Translations under genes and position numbers: made by a program | Shown here: piece by piece, positions 45,988 through 59,580 of the stretch | Position numbering within the stretch: the first letter of the stretch is position 1 | How the letters are laid out: every line of letters starts with the position of its first letter | DNA from: Membranipora membranacea | Taxonomy: Eukaryota; Bryozoa; Gymnolaemata; Cheilostomatida; Membraniporidae | Length of the DNA: 64,000 nt | Reading direction: 5' to 3' | NCBI GenBank assembly: GCA_914767715.1 | Contig: OU612067.1 | Location: forward strand, 32,960,162 to 33,024,161 | The notes under the pieces: model-generated | Databases searched by the model: none | Told to the model about the DNA's origin: nothing | Seen by the model: the letters and a program-made list of their open reading frames with translations, nothing else

Positions 45988-48220
45988 TAACTTCTTTGGA
46001 ACAGGGCATGCAGAAACTGTGTATGAGCTGAATTACAGCAGCTTTTTTTCATAACATATTTTTTCATAAACACATAATTTGTGGACCCAACGTTGTCGGC
46101 CTGAAAGAAAATAGTGGACAACTCTGTGTTGCAAGGCAAGGAAGTAAAAAACGAATTCAACTATATCCTCAACTTCCGTATTATTCTGTTAGTGATGCGT
46201 TTGAATGATTGCTTTATCTAACTAACCCGAACTTAGCTGATGTCATAACTTCTCTCATGGATAAAAAATTATATGTTAACCCTCATCTTTTATGAACACA
46301 TTATAATCTTGACCAGCCTATTGAAATAATAAAGCTATTCCCTGCTTTTCCTCACTTATCCTTTCAAAATAGATCCCTGATATACTCATGTCTGGTGACC
46401 TTGATTCTCCTTTCCATCTTTTGTTTTTTATTCACACTCAAATTCGTATTGCTACAATTAAAATTGAAACTTCCTCATTACTGCCTGGTGTTGTACTAAC
46501 CTTATCAGATATACCGACTCGGTGTGTGCTGTTTCTTTGTATACACATATTTTCATGGAAAAAAATGTATGTGCAGACTTTGTATTTTGCTGACTTTCAC
46601 TGATCGTCTCCCTTGTCAGGAATGTGCAATGCATAGAAGCTGAAACAACATAGGTATTCCTGTAAAGTTTTAGATAACACCATCCACCCACTATAATAAT
46701 AGATTTATTTTTAATGACTCCACACATCTTCTTGCAAACTCAGAAGTTTTTCTGATGCCAAGTTGAAAGACTATTAGTACCATTTTTTCCCAGAGCATCC
46801 TGTGATCCATTTTTGTATGTTGATGGTTGTATGTCAACAACCACATACCAATGTTAATGATTCTTAATAATAAATTAATAGAAGCAAAAATAGATGTTCT
46901 ATAACCTCATGATAGCCGATCCGACAAGCATAATCCTTAGGCTTGTAGAAAAGGTTTTGTAAACAGAGTAAAAATATTATTGTTTAGAATGGAATGTGAA
47001 CCACGCTCAAGTTAAACTTGTTTGACAATCATAAAACGCATTAACACTACTGCGGCCACAGCTGTAATAAGACTGCTATATTTCTGTTGTTAAGTATTCA
47101 AATTTTTAAACAAAATGATTATTACCTATGTAATAAATCAATTGAAACACTAATATTGATTCTTATCAGCAGCAAACTTCTACAATGGAAACTATGCAAA
47201 GAGGAAGCTGCAACTTGAAGGTCTATGCAATGTCCTAGGGAACATTTGAATGTTTTTCTCTCCTTGCGATATTTGTTAAAATCCCTACAATGAGAGAAGT
47301 TCAGCCTTTTGATGGGTGCGATTCAATGTTGATGAATAATTTTTTCACTGCATACATACATATATTGATGCTCATATGAATGAAACAAATTATTCAATTA
47401 TTAGACCTTTCAGGAGTATATTAGTGGCTAAATCAGGTTTTTTGTATGTTTGATCTGAAAGAGGAAATCCGTTTGGCATCAGAACATAATATTATCACAT
47501 CAGCGTAGCAGGCTTAGTACTGTGATGGACAGAGAAAGAAAGAACATGATGTGATGCTACGTTCAAGCTGCTGATACTTTGTGTTCAGGTATTTTGACTC
47601 TTGTATTATATTCTGCCAACAATCCAAAAATTATCTTCACTTATAGGTACTGCATTCACTTTGATAGCTCACACCCTTTCGAAGCATTTTATTATACATA
47701 GCATAACAAGCCTGTATTGAGGTGCAGTAAGTACCATCGCTTACCTTCTGTTTGCAATCCCTTACACCTTTAAATGAATAGACTTACGCTTTCAAAGTTT
47801 TTGAAAATACACCTTGCACTCTCAAGTAGGAAAACGCAATCACTACACTTATATTGCAGAATTTGACTGAATATGTTGTATCAGAGTATACAACGTTCAA
47901 CCTCCTCTTTGTACCAATTGATAATTAAAGTCTGTGTCATATTGGAAGATGCTTTGATTGTGTAAGCCAAGCATGCAACATGCAACATGCAACATGCAAC
48001 ATGGTATCATCAGCAGTTTGAGACTCTCATGATGAGATGAGATTGAGCCACAATGAGTTTTCTGGGTCCAATAGGATGATACTCTTATGGCTAATGGTTT
48101 GAGGGTTATCAAATTGTTTTGTGAAGAAACCAAAGGCGGTGAGCTATCATATGGGGATGTGAAGCTTGAAATCCAACTGCTATGAGAATAAGAAAATCTG
48201 TATAACTTATTCATTCTAGG
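45988..48220. other. U2 3' flank
   Basis: No coding exon. Homologous to the flanks after U1 and U3 but more diverged. A poly(A)-signal-like AATAAAG occurs near 46325. A GCAACATG unit is repeated four times near 47970-48003. Homology to the U1 flank stops at about 48220, where a LINE begins. Confidence 0.6.
47970..48003. repeat. Tandem GCAACATG repeat
   Basis: About four units of an 8-bp word. It is not present in the corresponding flanks of U1 and U3, so it is a local expansion. Confidence 0.8.
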
Positions 48221-50330
48221 GCAGTTTAGACCAATATCACTGCTAAATGTAGAAGGCAAGATATTCTTTAGCGTTCTGGAAAACAGATTATCTTATGAAC
48301 AATGGATTCATTGATCCATGAGTTCATAAGGCAGGCATCCCAGGATTCCCTGGATGTCTCGAGCATGTGAGCATGATTTGGTCAGCAATAAAATCTGCTA
48401 AGCAAGCTAAATCAAACCTTGAGGTAATCTGGTAGGATTTGGCGAATGCCTATGGTTCTGTACCGCACAGCATTATTGACCTTGCACCATCACACTTCTG
48501 GGTGCCCGACAGGCTAAGGGTTATGGTTGAGCGCTACTATAAAAAGCTCTAATTGCGATTCACTACTGAGAACTTTACCACGAGCTGACAAGAGCTGGCA
48601 GTAGGCATATCTATGGAATGTGCTGTATGGAAACACCTTCGCTATTCGTTATGGTGCTGGAGATAGTTATAGGGAATTCACAAGACAGTGTGAATGGGAT
48701 CCAGGTAGCGAATAACCAGATACTACCGCCGATGAAGGCCTTTTTGGACGATACTACAATAATATTACCAGATAAGGCCCAGGTTGTAGCTTCAAGCGAT
48801 AGACTGCATGAGTTGATAGAGAGATGTGCGATGCAATTTAAACCTAGCAAGAGCCGGTCCATGTCTTTGTGTAAAGGCAAACAGAGGTTATTCCCACGCC
48901 TGCAGAGGAGCCTGTGAAGAGCTTAGGAAGAGGGTATAGTTTACCGATCACAGACAGGTTTCGCAGAAACGAGTTGAAAAATCAGCTCATTACAGGGCTG
49001 GACGCGATTGAAAAATGTGGTCTGTCTTGTAAATACAAAGCCTGGATTCTCAACTTCACACTCATGCCTCGAATTCTATGGCCTCTGACAGTTTATGATA
49101 TTCCGCTTACACCAGTTGAGAGAATGGAGCAAATGATTAACAAGCACATGTGTAAGTGGCTCGGAGTTCTAAGGAGCTTCAACACTAATGCACTGTATGC
49201 CAGTTCGTTTACTCTTTCACTACCTATGAAATCACTTGTAGAAGAGTACAAAACATCAAAAGCGAGGCTGGATATAATGTTGAACGAGTCACCAGACCAG
49301 GCGATAAGGGAATGTGCTCCAACACTTGACACTGGTAAAAAATGGTCTGTCACAGAGACTGTCAGAGATGACAAATCTCAACTGGAGATATACGAGATTG
49401 TGGGTGCTGTGACAACTGCACGTCATGGCATCAGCTGGGAAGCAAACCGGTGGTTCTCAAAGAAAAGCCCAAAGGTTAGACAGGAGATGGTAGTTGATGA
49501 GGTGTGCAAGATGGAAGAGGAGCGCCGCCAGACACAAGCTGAAGTCCAAGCCCAACAAGGTAGGTGGACTTGTTGGATGTCTGTTGAGCAGCGTCAGCTC
49601 AAATGGACAGAATTGTGGTCGATGGAGCCACAAAGAATCAGCTTTCTGGTTGGTGCAGCTTATGATCAACTACCGACCCCGGCGAACCTGGAACACTTGA
49701 ATTTGACAGAGAACTCGAAATGTGCCGAATGCTCGGCCAAAGGCACACTTCGACATGTACTGTCGAATGGCTGCAGAGCCTGGGAAGATACATGTATAGG
49801 CATAATCAAGTGCTGAAAGTGTCGTGTAAATATGTCACAGAAAAGTGTGAATATGGTAATGCTGGTGGTGAAGCGCATGAAAAGATTTTGCGCAATAGGG
49901 GGTTGATGAACAGCAGAGAATGGCAGGTGAGATGCGACCTGACAGAGCAGCTCAGCATGCCACAGCATATGGTGATCACGAACCAAAGACCAGACTTAAT
50001 TGTTTGGTTTGACAAAGAAACAGTGCTAAAATTGATGGAATTGACGGTGCCTTGGGAAGAAAATCTCTCAAACGTGCATGAGAGAAAACTGACAAGATAC
50101 GAAGATCTGGTGACACAATGCAAAGACAAAGGTTGCAATTGCAAATTATTCGCAGTGGAAGTTAGCTGCCGTGGATTCTTGGCTAGATCAGCTACCAAAT
50201 TTCTGACTAGAGTTGGGCTTTCAGGAAGAGCACTCAAACAAGCCACAAAAAACATAGTACATGAGGCAGAAAGCGCATCTGCATGGATTTGGCAACAGCA
50301 CTGTGTGAAGACAAAAGCTAAATAATCATA
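48220..50330 (+). mobile_element. Non-LTR retrotransposon with restriction-like endonuclease, 5'-truncated
   Basis: The plus strand starts inside a reverse transcriptase: FRPISLLNVEGK, DLANAYGSVPHS, then AFLDDTTI (the xxDD motif) at about 48740, with several frame breaks. A long frame 48914-49816 covers thumb and linker and reaches a CX2CX7HX5C cluster (CAECSAKGTLRHVLSNGC). After one frameshift the frame 49720-50325 has RPDLIVWF followed 14 residues after the PD by ELTVPWE, then K...RYEDL: a PD-(D/E)xK nuclease downstream of the RT, as in R2/R4/NeSL/Hero-like elements. It replaces the region just upstream of U3. It is inactive through frameshifts. The exact clade is uncertain. Confidence 0.8.
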
Positions 50331-51149
50331 TTGCTTGCAAGCTGGGGTTTAACACACTCACTTTGTTGCATTTAATTCCTTTTGTTATAATCCTTGGAAG
50401 GACTAGAGTGAGGGTGTTAAGTGATGATTAGCAAACTGCTCGGGTAGAAGGCTAAGCAGGATTATTTCTTTAATACTCAAATTAACGTGGTTTAATCACT
50501 GCAGGGTGAAAAATCTAAGTGAGTCTGGGTTAGATCTAAGGTATTACAAACATAGGATTAAAAGCTTGGCCCTTGCATAAAAGGCAGGCAGAGCGAGACA
50601 GGAAATCACAGTCAGCCCACTGGCAGTAGCGCAAACAAGTCATCTTGTCGCACATTTATTTGGGGCTCTGAAATTGTCATAAGAGTTTGCGAGGCTATCA
50701 CGGGTTGCTTCAATGCAGTCATAAGGGGTTGCGAGGCTGAGGCTATTAAGTAAAGCATGTTAAAATAACTTGCACATGAGACTGACCTTTTGTATCATTA
50801 ATATTATTAGTTAATATCTCGAATGGACGAGTTTACTGCTCACTTTCACCAAAATTTAAACTGTACTCCGCAAATGATGTGGCTTCTAAAGGCAGGCCGG
50901 CCTGTCCTTTTGTTGTACCTTTGATTTTCATTGATATCTGAATTCTGAATGATATCATATGACGAAACATTGTAGTGATTTAACTGTTGATGTTTGATAG
51001 TATGGCCTGGCCTAAATATTTGGAAGGATGTGCCACTTGATACTTTGTAAGCAGGACAACTTGCTCTGAGAATGATCATGTAGATTGTATGTTATCTAAT
51101 TTAAATACTACATTTCAGTTGCGATTAAAGGTCATTAGTTGGAGGAACA
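50331..51149. other. Spacer between the LINE and U3
   Basis: No gene, repeat family or conserved array flank is recognisable. The region immediately upstream of the decayed U3 start (GGAGGAACAATCATGTC) resembles the sequence around the U1 and U2 starts. Confidence 0.45.
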
Positions 51150-52951
51150 ATCATGTCATAACATGCAACAATCTGTATTGTATATCTGGTGGCATATGTG
51201 AAACAAGGTATGTTATCCGTAGTCAGAACTAGCAAAGTACAACGAGCAAACTTAATTTTATTTCCTATTAACATGGGGATCTTTGGCAGTATGTTTTTGT
51301 TAATGCCAAATTCTTATGTTTGCTAAGAATTGGTACCACCCTAGACTTACATTCCCCTTCCTTCAAAACATGGACAATTATGATAAAGATGTAGATAAGA
51401 GAATAAAATCAGAACATTAGAAAAAAACATTTTATCTACCATTACTGCACATCTTGCATACCTTGCTATTTTCAGTAAATCTTTGAATGCATTCTGTGAA
51501 ATTTTTTTTGTAGGCACCAGCTAATCCAGAGTGCCTAACCTTCAATGAATATGCTATAGAAATAATGAAAGATACTACAACCACCACAATTTCTTCAGAT
51601 GGGTCAAATATAAAAGTTATTACAGAGTGGGGACAGCTTCTCTCAGTGAAGATATGGACAGTGAATAGTGATGGTGTGAGATCACCTACTGCAGCTAAAA
51701 CCTCTATAACAACTCGCTCACCAGGTAGTCACTACAAACATCAGCACAGCAACAAAATCGATGTGTGATGCTTGTAGTTTACTGCATTTTTATAACAAAA
51801 TTTAAGTGGCAGATGTAATCCTCCATGTGATGGTCAATTCTTGTTCTTCTAAAATAATGTCCAGGAAACTGAATATAGGTAGATGTTATGTTTCCGCCCT
51901 CACATTTGAAATATCTTCATGATGTAGCAGTATGTAGCTGCTATGGACAGATAATTTATAAGAGGGTCAATGCAACATGGTAAAATTCGATCATAGTAAC
52001 AGTGAATTGGTTGATTAAAAAGTTGGGGGTCAACTATGTAACAAGAACGCATAGCTTGTATTTGTGATTCGGGTTGCAAAGCCGATTCCAAAGTTGACTG
52101 GGTTGTAATGTATAGTATAAACAAGCTTTGCTAATTCAGTTTACTGTAAAATTTGCGACTAAAGACACTAGTGACACAAGGGTCTGTTTCTGCACCGACA
52201 ACAAAACAGGCCTTTTACACCGATGGTTATAATGTTACCTTATCTGTGAAAGTCTTCTCTCCTCAGCACCACCTTCAGCACCGACATTTCTTGTTATCAG
52301 AGCTACATCACCATACTGTGTAACCTTATCCTGGGATCAGCGGGCTCAACATAATTGTGAATTAGCTAAGTATGGGGTATGTAATATTGACGTTTAAAAA
52401 TTCATTAGAACAGAACGACATGAATAATGTGAATTCATGATATGGACCTCATAACCGCCTTTCAACTCATTATGTATACAGTGCAAGCAAACTTTTTCAA
52501 TTAATATTTTCTTTACAAAATGAAAGCTCACATCCAAGAGGGTTACATGGGGTCCAAACCAAAAATGTATGCGGTCAGTCATAGCTTGTTTAGGAACTTA
52601 GCACATCGAAGGCCTATCCTTTGTAGTCTTTTGTATTTCATACACAGACAACGAAGGGTTGGCCTGCGATTCAATAAACACTAAGTATTTGGTGATTTTA
52701 CAGATCAGATGTACCGGACAATCTAGTTACAATCCAGCAGAAGGAAAAAGTCAAGCGAGGAATGTATCAATCTGTGGATTTTCACCATATCAGCAAATTC
52801 AATGTGATGTTAGATCCGTAAACAATGCTGGAGTTGGTGGAGTCAGCACATCTGAACAGATTCACACTAATTGCGCTGGTATGCAATTGAAAACTTATGT
52901 AAAATCTTATTTTCTCCCACAACCTATCTGGGTAATATCTCCAAAAAATGT

Positions 52952-53003
52952 GTAATATATATATATATATATGTTTATGAAAAAACATATATATATATAT
53001 AAT

Positions 53004-53050
<47 letters not shown>
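52952..53050. repeat. (TA)n microsatellite with a hairpin interruption
   Basis: Nearly 100 bp of alternating TA interrupted by ATGTTTATGAAAAAACAT, giving strong self-complementarity. It lies in the U3 intron after FN3-3. Confidence 0.9.
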
Positions 53051-53052
<2 letters not shown>

Positions 53053-53655
53053 TGATGTGTGTAATGACTATGTATTTGTTTATGGTGTAATATATATTGA
53101 TTGGGATTTCGATAAGACCAGGTTTTTTTGGTGAGTATAGTACATAAGCCAACAATACGTTCTGTTGAAGATTCAATACCCAATAATTTGAACAAGCTAC
53201 CATATAAGGATTCTTTTGCCACTTTCCCACATGTTTGCTTTCCTACAGCAAATGACCACATAAAAAACCGCAATGCAAAAGTTTGAATCCATTATAGAAT
53301 TAATATATCTTCAAGTTGAGTGAGTGATCTAGTATAGTAACATTTCATGATATTCTGATGTCTGTTTCAGCTCCCTCCGAGCCAAGAAATCTAGCTTTTG
53401 GAACTCCTTCAGAGATACAAAAATCTGGAAGGCAGAGACGGAAGTACAGAGTGACATGGCGAGTAAGTATCCCCACTTCACTTCCTACTGCCATCTTGTT
53501 CTTGATTGATAATAAGTAATGAATATAACTTGGCCGTTCTTAAATAACTTAATGAGACGTTCACACAGACCTCTCAGTAACCAAATCTAATTATAGGATA
53601 TGCTAATTTAAGAACTCCTTGTCAATCAACTGTGCTGCCTGGTGCACAGGTACAT

Positions 53656-54898
53656 GATTTGATTTGATTTGATTTGATTTGTATTCATTCAATCATCATG
53701 ACAGATGGTACAGAATGCGAGCGATGGTATGGCATAGTAAAAACAACACACTAAAAATTATTTATATACTAGACCGTTGTCATGATAGGTCATGAAAAAA
53801 TTAAAAAAGCCTTTTCTCCGCCTTTCAGTCCTGCAGAGTTTTGGCCGAAAAATTTGTATAGCTCGAGAGGATGTTCTGGAATTCTTGTTGAAAAGTAGTT
53901 CACTAAAAAGAGGATGTGATTCATTATTCACTATACGCAGAAAATGTGAATAAGAGATATCAAAAAGAAAATCACAGAGTTTTGGGATGCCTAAGACTGA
54001 TAATCTATGATCGAATTCTAAATCTGGAAAAATTATCTTCAGAGCTGCTCTTTGTATTTCTCAAGTCTGACGCGGTTATGTTCGCCTAGCAAGGAATACC
54101 AGGCCGGAGCAGCATAGCTAAGCTTTGAGCGTATGTTGCTCAAATAAAAAGCTTTTAAGCCATCACTGTTTAGTCCAATTGTCTTTAGTTTCCTCATTAA
54201 AAATAATCTTGAGCTACAAGCTGATACTAAAGAGTCTACATGTTTGTTAAAAGACAACTTATTATCAATAAAAACCCCTAAAAATTATGTGAATGAATTT
54301 GGAGAAAAAGATAAATCATCAACCACAACATCTTGTTTATAATGATGCTTATGGCTCAAACTAGAGTTCATCACCTCGGTCTTTTCTGGGTTCAGCTGCA
54401 TGCTATTATCTGCTGCCCATCTTTGAGTGGATATAACTGCTGGTGACACTGCTGATGTATTGTTATAGTTGGTGACTGACGTATAGAAGGTGGTGTCATC
54501 AGCGTATTTAATATGATTGAACCCTTCAGCAGAAAGATCATTGGAGTATATGAGCCATAACACGGGGCCCAGCTTGGTTCCCTGAGGGGCGCCCACACTG
54601 CTGCATATATAGCTTGATTGCCGATCTCCATACCTGACACATTGCATTCTCATATCTAGAAAGTTTGATATTAGAGAGATGATACGAGGATTGAAGTTGT
54701 ATCTCTCCATCTTTTCAATGAGAATGGCAGGCTGCAAACGGTCGAACGCCTTTGAAAAGTCCATCGCAGCACTTTGGATAAACTTCACGTTAGGATTGTC
54801 GAGTTCAGATGTGAAGTCGTCAAGAAGTTTTATTAATGCATCTACAGTGCCAATGTTTGGTTGGTATGCAAATTGGGCAGGGTCAATTTCGGCTTCAT
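53656..54898 (-). mobile_element. LINE (family X) inserted into a coding exon of U3
   Basis: The minus strand carries one open RT frame (54944 down to 54285): DPAQFAYQPNIGTVDALI, MDFSKAFDRL (first catalytic aspartate), SSVGAPQGTKLGPVLWL and KYADDTTFYT (catalytic pair), then a C-terminal piece SCSSRLFLMRKLKTIG...LSYAAPAWY (54257-54039). It is 5'-truncated and ends at the left in (GATTT)4-5, that is (AAATC)n in element sense, a LINE-like 3' tail. It interrupts FN3-4b: the host exon reads ...GCACAGGTACAT before it and ATAAGAAAGCATATG after it, adjacent in U2. Any target duplication is at most a few bases (CAT). Confidence 0.9.
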
Positions 54899-55780
54899 AT
54901 AAGAAAGCATATGAGACGAAATTCCCTAACATGGCAGCAGGCACAGCACAAAGAGGCTTCCCGACCTAACAGTACAGATCTAGATACGTGTATGCTGATG
55001 GTAATACAGAAGTACATTCTTTATAAGAGCATGTAATAACCAGGATCTGCTCTGAATATGAGAATCTTACCATCATAACTCCTCCCTTACGTAAGTGTGG
55101 TATTAATACATTCAGGGCATCAACAATTTATGAATAGCAATAAGGTAAAGCTTTTTAAGTTCCTTCCGACACCGGGTGGTCACGTAACAATCAATTCATT
55201 ATCTATTTTCTGCATCTACACCTACTTCATTTAGGTCCGCAAGTTGCTCCAAGAAACACTGCAGTATATGCATTGAATGCAAGCTGTGTCCTGTTTGCTT
55301 GGGACCCTCCACTATATCCCAACAATGAATTAACACTGTACCAGGTTAGTTTGTGTTCAAAACTTTCCTCACCAACCTATTTGTGTCCCATTCATTAGGC
55401 TTTTGTTATGCCCCATAACATGAGTTGGCAGTCATCATGCTGTTTACAAATTCATGCTCCAGTGTGAAAATGAACTTTGTTCAACACAATAATATTCCTC
55501 ACAATTTATGACAACTGGCTAATTCAACTGAAATTCGATTCCATAGTTATTTTTGCATGACATCTTGTTTGATCAATCTATTCATAATTTTCAACATCCG
55601 TTTAATCCCTGTTTCAGTATGCATGCAACAGTGGGAGTTTCTTCAACATTACATCCTCTATCACTGTAGCACACTCCTGTGGGTATGAACCTTATGAGAA
55701 TGTTAGCTGTATTGTTAGAGCCGTGAACAGTCCAGGTGTGAGCGATGACAGTACTTCACATGGTAGATCTGGTTGTGCAG

Positions 55781-57120
55781 GTGAGTTAGAGAATTTGTCT
55801 TTTGTGTCCTTTCATTCTGAGTTTATCAACTATGATACCTACTTAGAGTGAAGATTAACTGAAGTAAGTGGAGATCTTTAATCATGATAATGATCAATTA
55901 ATCAAAATAAATATTTTCAATGTTGTGCCCCAAAGAGATAGAAAAGATAGAAAATGTTGCATAACCAAAAAGAAAGCCTGATGCACATCGAAAACTACAT
56001 CGCATGTATATAGTTTTGAAACATGGGTCTAACTCGGAGTTATGCTTTCACAGTTCTATTATCCAAGTGTCAAAGATGGGATTATAATTGCAAGGACCTG
56101 CAAAGTCAACGAACCATTGTCAATTATATGTATGTACAGGTAATTTTGAATAGGAATATGGAATATGCTCATGACTAAAATTGATAGCTGCAGATAATTG
56201 GGCAAATTATGAACAAGTATAAAAATGAAGGTGGTATGGTGCAGATCATGTGTGCTATACTTGATACAAGAATTGATGAGACTCAGATGCCATTATGGTC
56301 CATAAGTTTCCTATAGCCTATGACTGCATGTAATTTAAATATAATATATAAATAATAACATTCAGACGACGGGACGCTGCTGTAGCGGACAGAAGTAACA
56401 TCTTATATATGGATGTCAACCAACACATCCAGCTCTATCAACATGACAGAAATGACAAAAACGCATATATTACAACCCTGACAACTGATGGCCAAACGTG
56501 CCTCAACTGCGCCGACAGGTTGGCCACTACTGGGCGCGTTGACCAGACACCCCACCACATCACCCGACTCTGACTTCCAACAGCACGCTAAAAAGAGCAT
56601 CCGCTGCCCAACCAATTTAAGCGCTACAAAACAATCGACAGTGAAACAATAAAAATCTTCGGGCAAATCAAACCAAAGTAATAAACCAGCTAAATGTAGA
56701 CATCAGCCTATGTCCAACTAACCCTTCATCTCAGCCGGTTTGCATTGACCAGTGACTGACCTGCATGGCTGGAAAATCAGGCTCAACCAACACAGAATCC
56801 TCATAGGTGTTTCCCTCACCTTTCCATTTGTCCCAGTATTGATTTCAAAGCAGTACACCAAGGACAAGTAATACAAATATGTTCAATGACTACCCTTTGG
56901 CAGCTTGAAAAAATCAATGCTATACCCAGGCTGTGAAAAAGCTGCAAAAGTAGTAATGACAATATTGCATGCGATGTATTTTTGATGTGATGTCACTGAT
57001 ATTCAAGTCGATATGTTTGAATAGTTGATGAACCTAGGGTATTGTCCTTTTCATCAATGGTGTAACATCGAACAAACAACTCAAACAAAGTTGAGATTGT
57101 CATATGTGACATTTTTCCAG
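55781..57120. other. U3 intron between FN3-5 and FN3-6
   Basis: About 1.3 kb, longer than the matching introns of U1 (211 bp) and U2 (406 bp). The extra part, roughly 55.92-57.0 kb, has no recognised element; a minus-strand open frame at 56403-56666 has no known domain. Confidence 0.5.
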
Positions 57121-59580
57121 AACCTCAACTGATCGGGATGGTAACAGACTTCCTGACAGATAGTATTTTTGACGGAAATAAAACATATTCACAAATTGGT
57201 ACTTTTCTTATATCATAGGTCGCTGTGCAGCCTATACTGTCTTGTTTCAAGTGTGTGTTAGCCTCTGTGTATGATGGTGATTTGGGATTATTTGGGAAAT
57301 ATTGTTGACCAATTTTCTGTAATTTTCAGTACAATTGTGGGTATCCCGGCGGAAGCACCAGAGGTCTGTCATATAAGACAGTGTTTGCCTCTGATCAGTC
57401 TGCTGATTCAGAGATCCGTAACTTCACATCAGCTTCTCTGGTAGAATGTAACGTTACTGCTGTAAACAGTGTCGGCTCAAGCCCTAATATATCAGTGTCT
57501 GGATATACTCAAGGTCAGGGGTAAGTTATTAATATAAATTAGTTATCAATGGATTGAAGACTCTCAGCTCATTACATCAGTATATTATGCCAAATAATTT
57601 GAAATGACATGCAAACCTGAAGACGTTTTACAGCAATGAGGCGAGAATCAACACAACCTCACCTTTTTTCCCATTATTTACCTATCACATCTCATTACAG
57701 TTCCTGCAGGTATTATTCAACCATCCATCTCAATTAGGTCTGGAGGTTAATCTAACAATATCAGAAGTGAGACCAGAAGAACCTGGAGTTAATATTAGGT
57801 GAGTCTTATTAACAATAGTTGCTAAACTTGAACTTTGAATCACAAATCGCCAAAGTCACCAATGTTTTTAATAGTTGTTATTTGTAAAACAGTTATATAA
57901 CAAACAATACAGCAGTAACGGCTCGACAAATCAATTATCATATCTAACATTGTTTGCAAATCCCTAAGTTATTAAAACCTCATGATTTGAAAACTTTGAT
58001 AGCCCAATCCGTTATTCTGCTTATCTGCCAATATGAGAAGCTTTCACTGATGGACATTCTATCCATCATATTTGAACTGTGAACTTATTCTCATTTACTG
58101 ATTTTGCAGCCACTACAGGATAATCATTTATAAAGGAGATCATGTGAGACTGGGTGACTTTTCTTTGGGAGAAATCTGTGATAAAAGCCATGAACATGCT
58201 GATCAGCTTGGCCTTCCCTGCTATGTTGCTGCAGAATTAACCCCATTCAGTGGATCTTTCAGTATGGAAATTGGTGATGGGTTAGAATACAATGGATTTT
58301 TGAATGCCCCTTTTGAACAAGGGGTAAACTACTTTGTTTCTGTTGCAGCCATTTTCACACCAAAGGTACAGTGGCAACTTCAATGATCGGTGAATTAAAA
58401 ATATGAGAAAAAACAAAGCAAAGCAGTAGCCCTATGAAGGAAAACTTGTGTGAATGTGCTTGTGCTGATATCTATCTCAAAATTCATGTCTCAATATAGA
58501 AAAATGGGTCTAGCTACATCTCGTCCAGACAAAAACATAGACTTATTCAGTGTTGATATGAGAAGAATATAGTTCAATATGGCTATTATCTGTTTTTTGA
58601 TAGGATTATGACCGGTATGAACTCATAACCTATCTACAGCCACAGAGATTTACTGGTTTGTTCCAGTAGAGAGACAGGCGGTGTTTTCTTGTCTGTATTG
58701 AGTAATCTGCATATATCACTGATACAGACTTTTGATGGCCAGCAATGTAATGCGTACTATTGATGGTCAGCTTGGCCATTCAAAAGAATAATTAGCAAAA
58801 TCCATAAAAGTAATTGAGCTTAATAAATCTGGGGGGAAGACGATATGTTTGAAATTTTCATTCGGAAGTCATGCTCATCTTATTTTATAGGCATCCAAAC
58901 AGTATGTAGCAGCCCTCCGGTGATTTCAAATGCTGACATTCTAGGTGATGCAACTTCAAGAGAAGATGGCTCAACATTGTTTTATCGCTGTCAAGATAAT
59001 TTTAAGTTTTATTTTTACCTGTAAGAGAACAGAGAATGGCTCTTCTTGGGTCGGTCAAAACCTTATCTGTAAATCTGGGAATACGATTACAGGTAAGAAG
59101 GTGTGGATCGGGCAATGTTTCTTTAAAGGAGGGATTGGCAACAAGCATTCTAGCCTGAAACAATCAGTGTGAACCCTTTAATCTTCCCTTTGGGTGACGA
59201 TAAAAATACACCATCATCATCAATCCGTATAGCAAAGGTGTTATAAGATTCCTTAATACTGAGACATCTCAATTTGTCTACCTTCCAAAAATTCAGACCT
59301 ATGAGTTTGCTCGAAGAAAGCAATGGTTATGAAACCTGCTTGAGGTACCATGAGTGTTTATATGATTTTCAAAGACTACAATACCACAGAAAGATTTTCC
59401 GATTTTTATTAATGACAGCCTTTTGGTTAGTCTATCTGTTCATGAAGTACACCAACACTAACACCATGAAGAAGCGCACGATGTGTTTGCACATTGAATG
59501 AGGATATGGATGTGGATGAGGATGAGGATGCGTTTTCATATTGCATATTATTAAACATTATAACAATATATTCTTGACAG

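Noticed and set aside
52782-53273. Minus-strand frames of 107 and 163 codons rich in Ile and Tyr
   Set aside because: They read through a (TA)n microsatellite and antisense of an FN3 exon.
56403-56666. Minus-strand 87-codon frame in a U3 intron
   Set aside because: No known domain, no partner sequence and no splice signals; no evidence that it is a gene.
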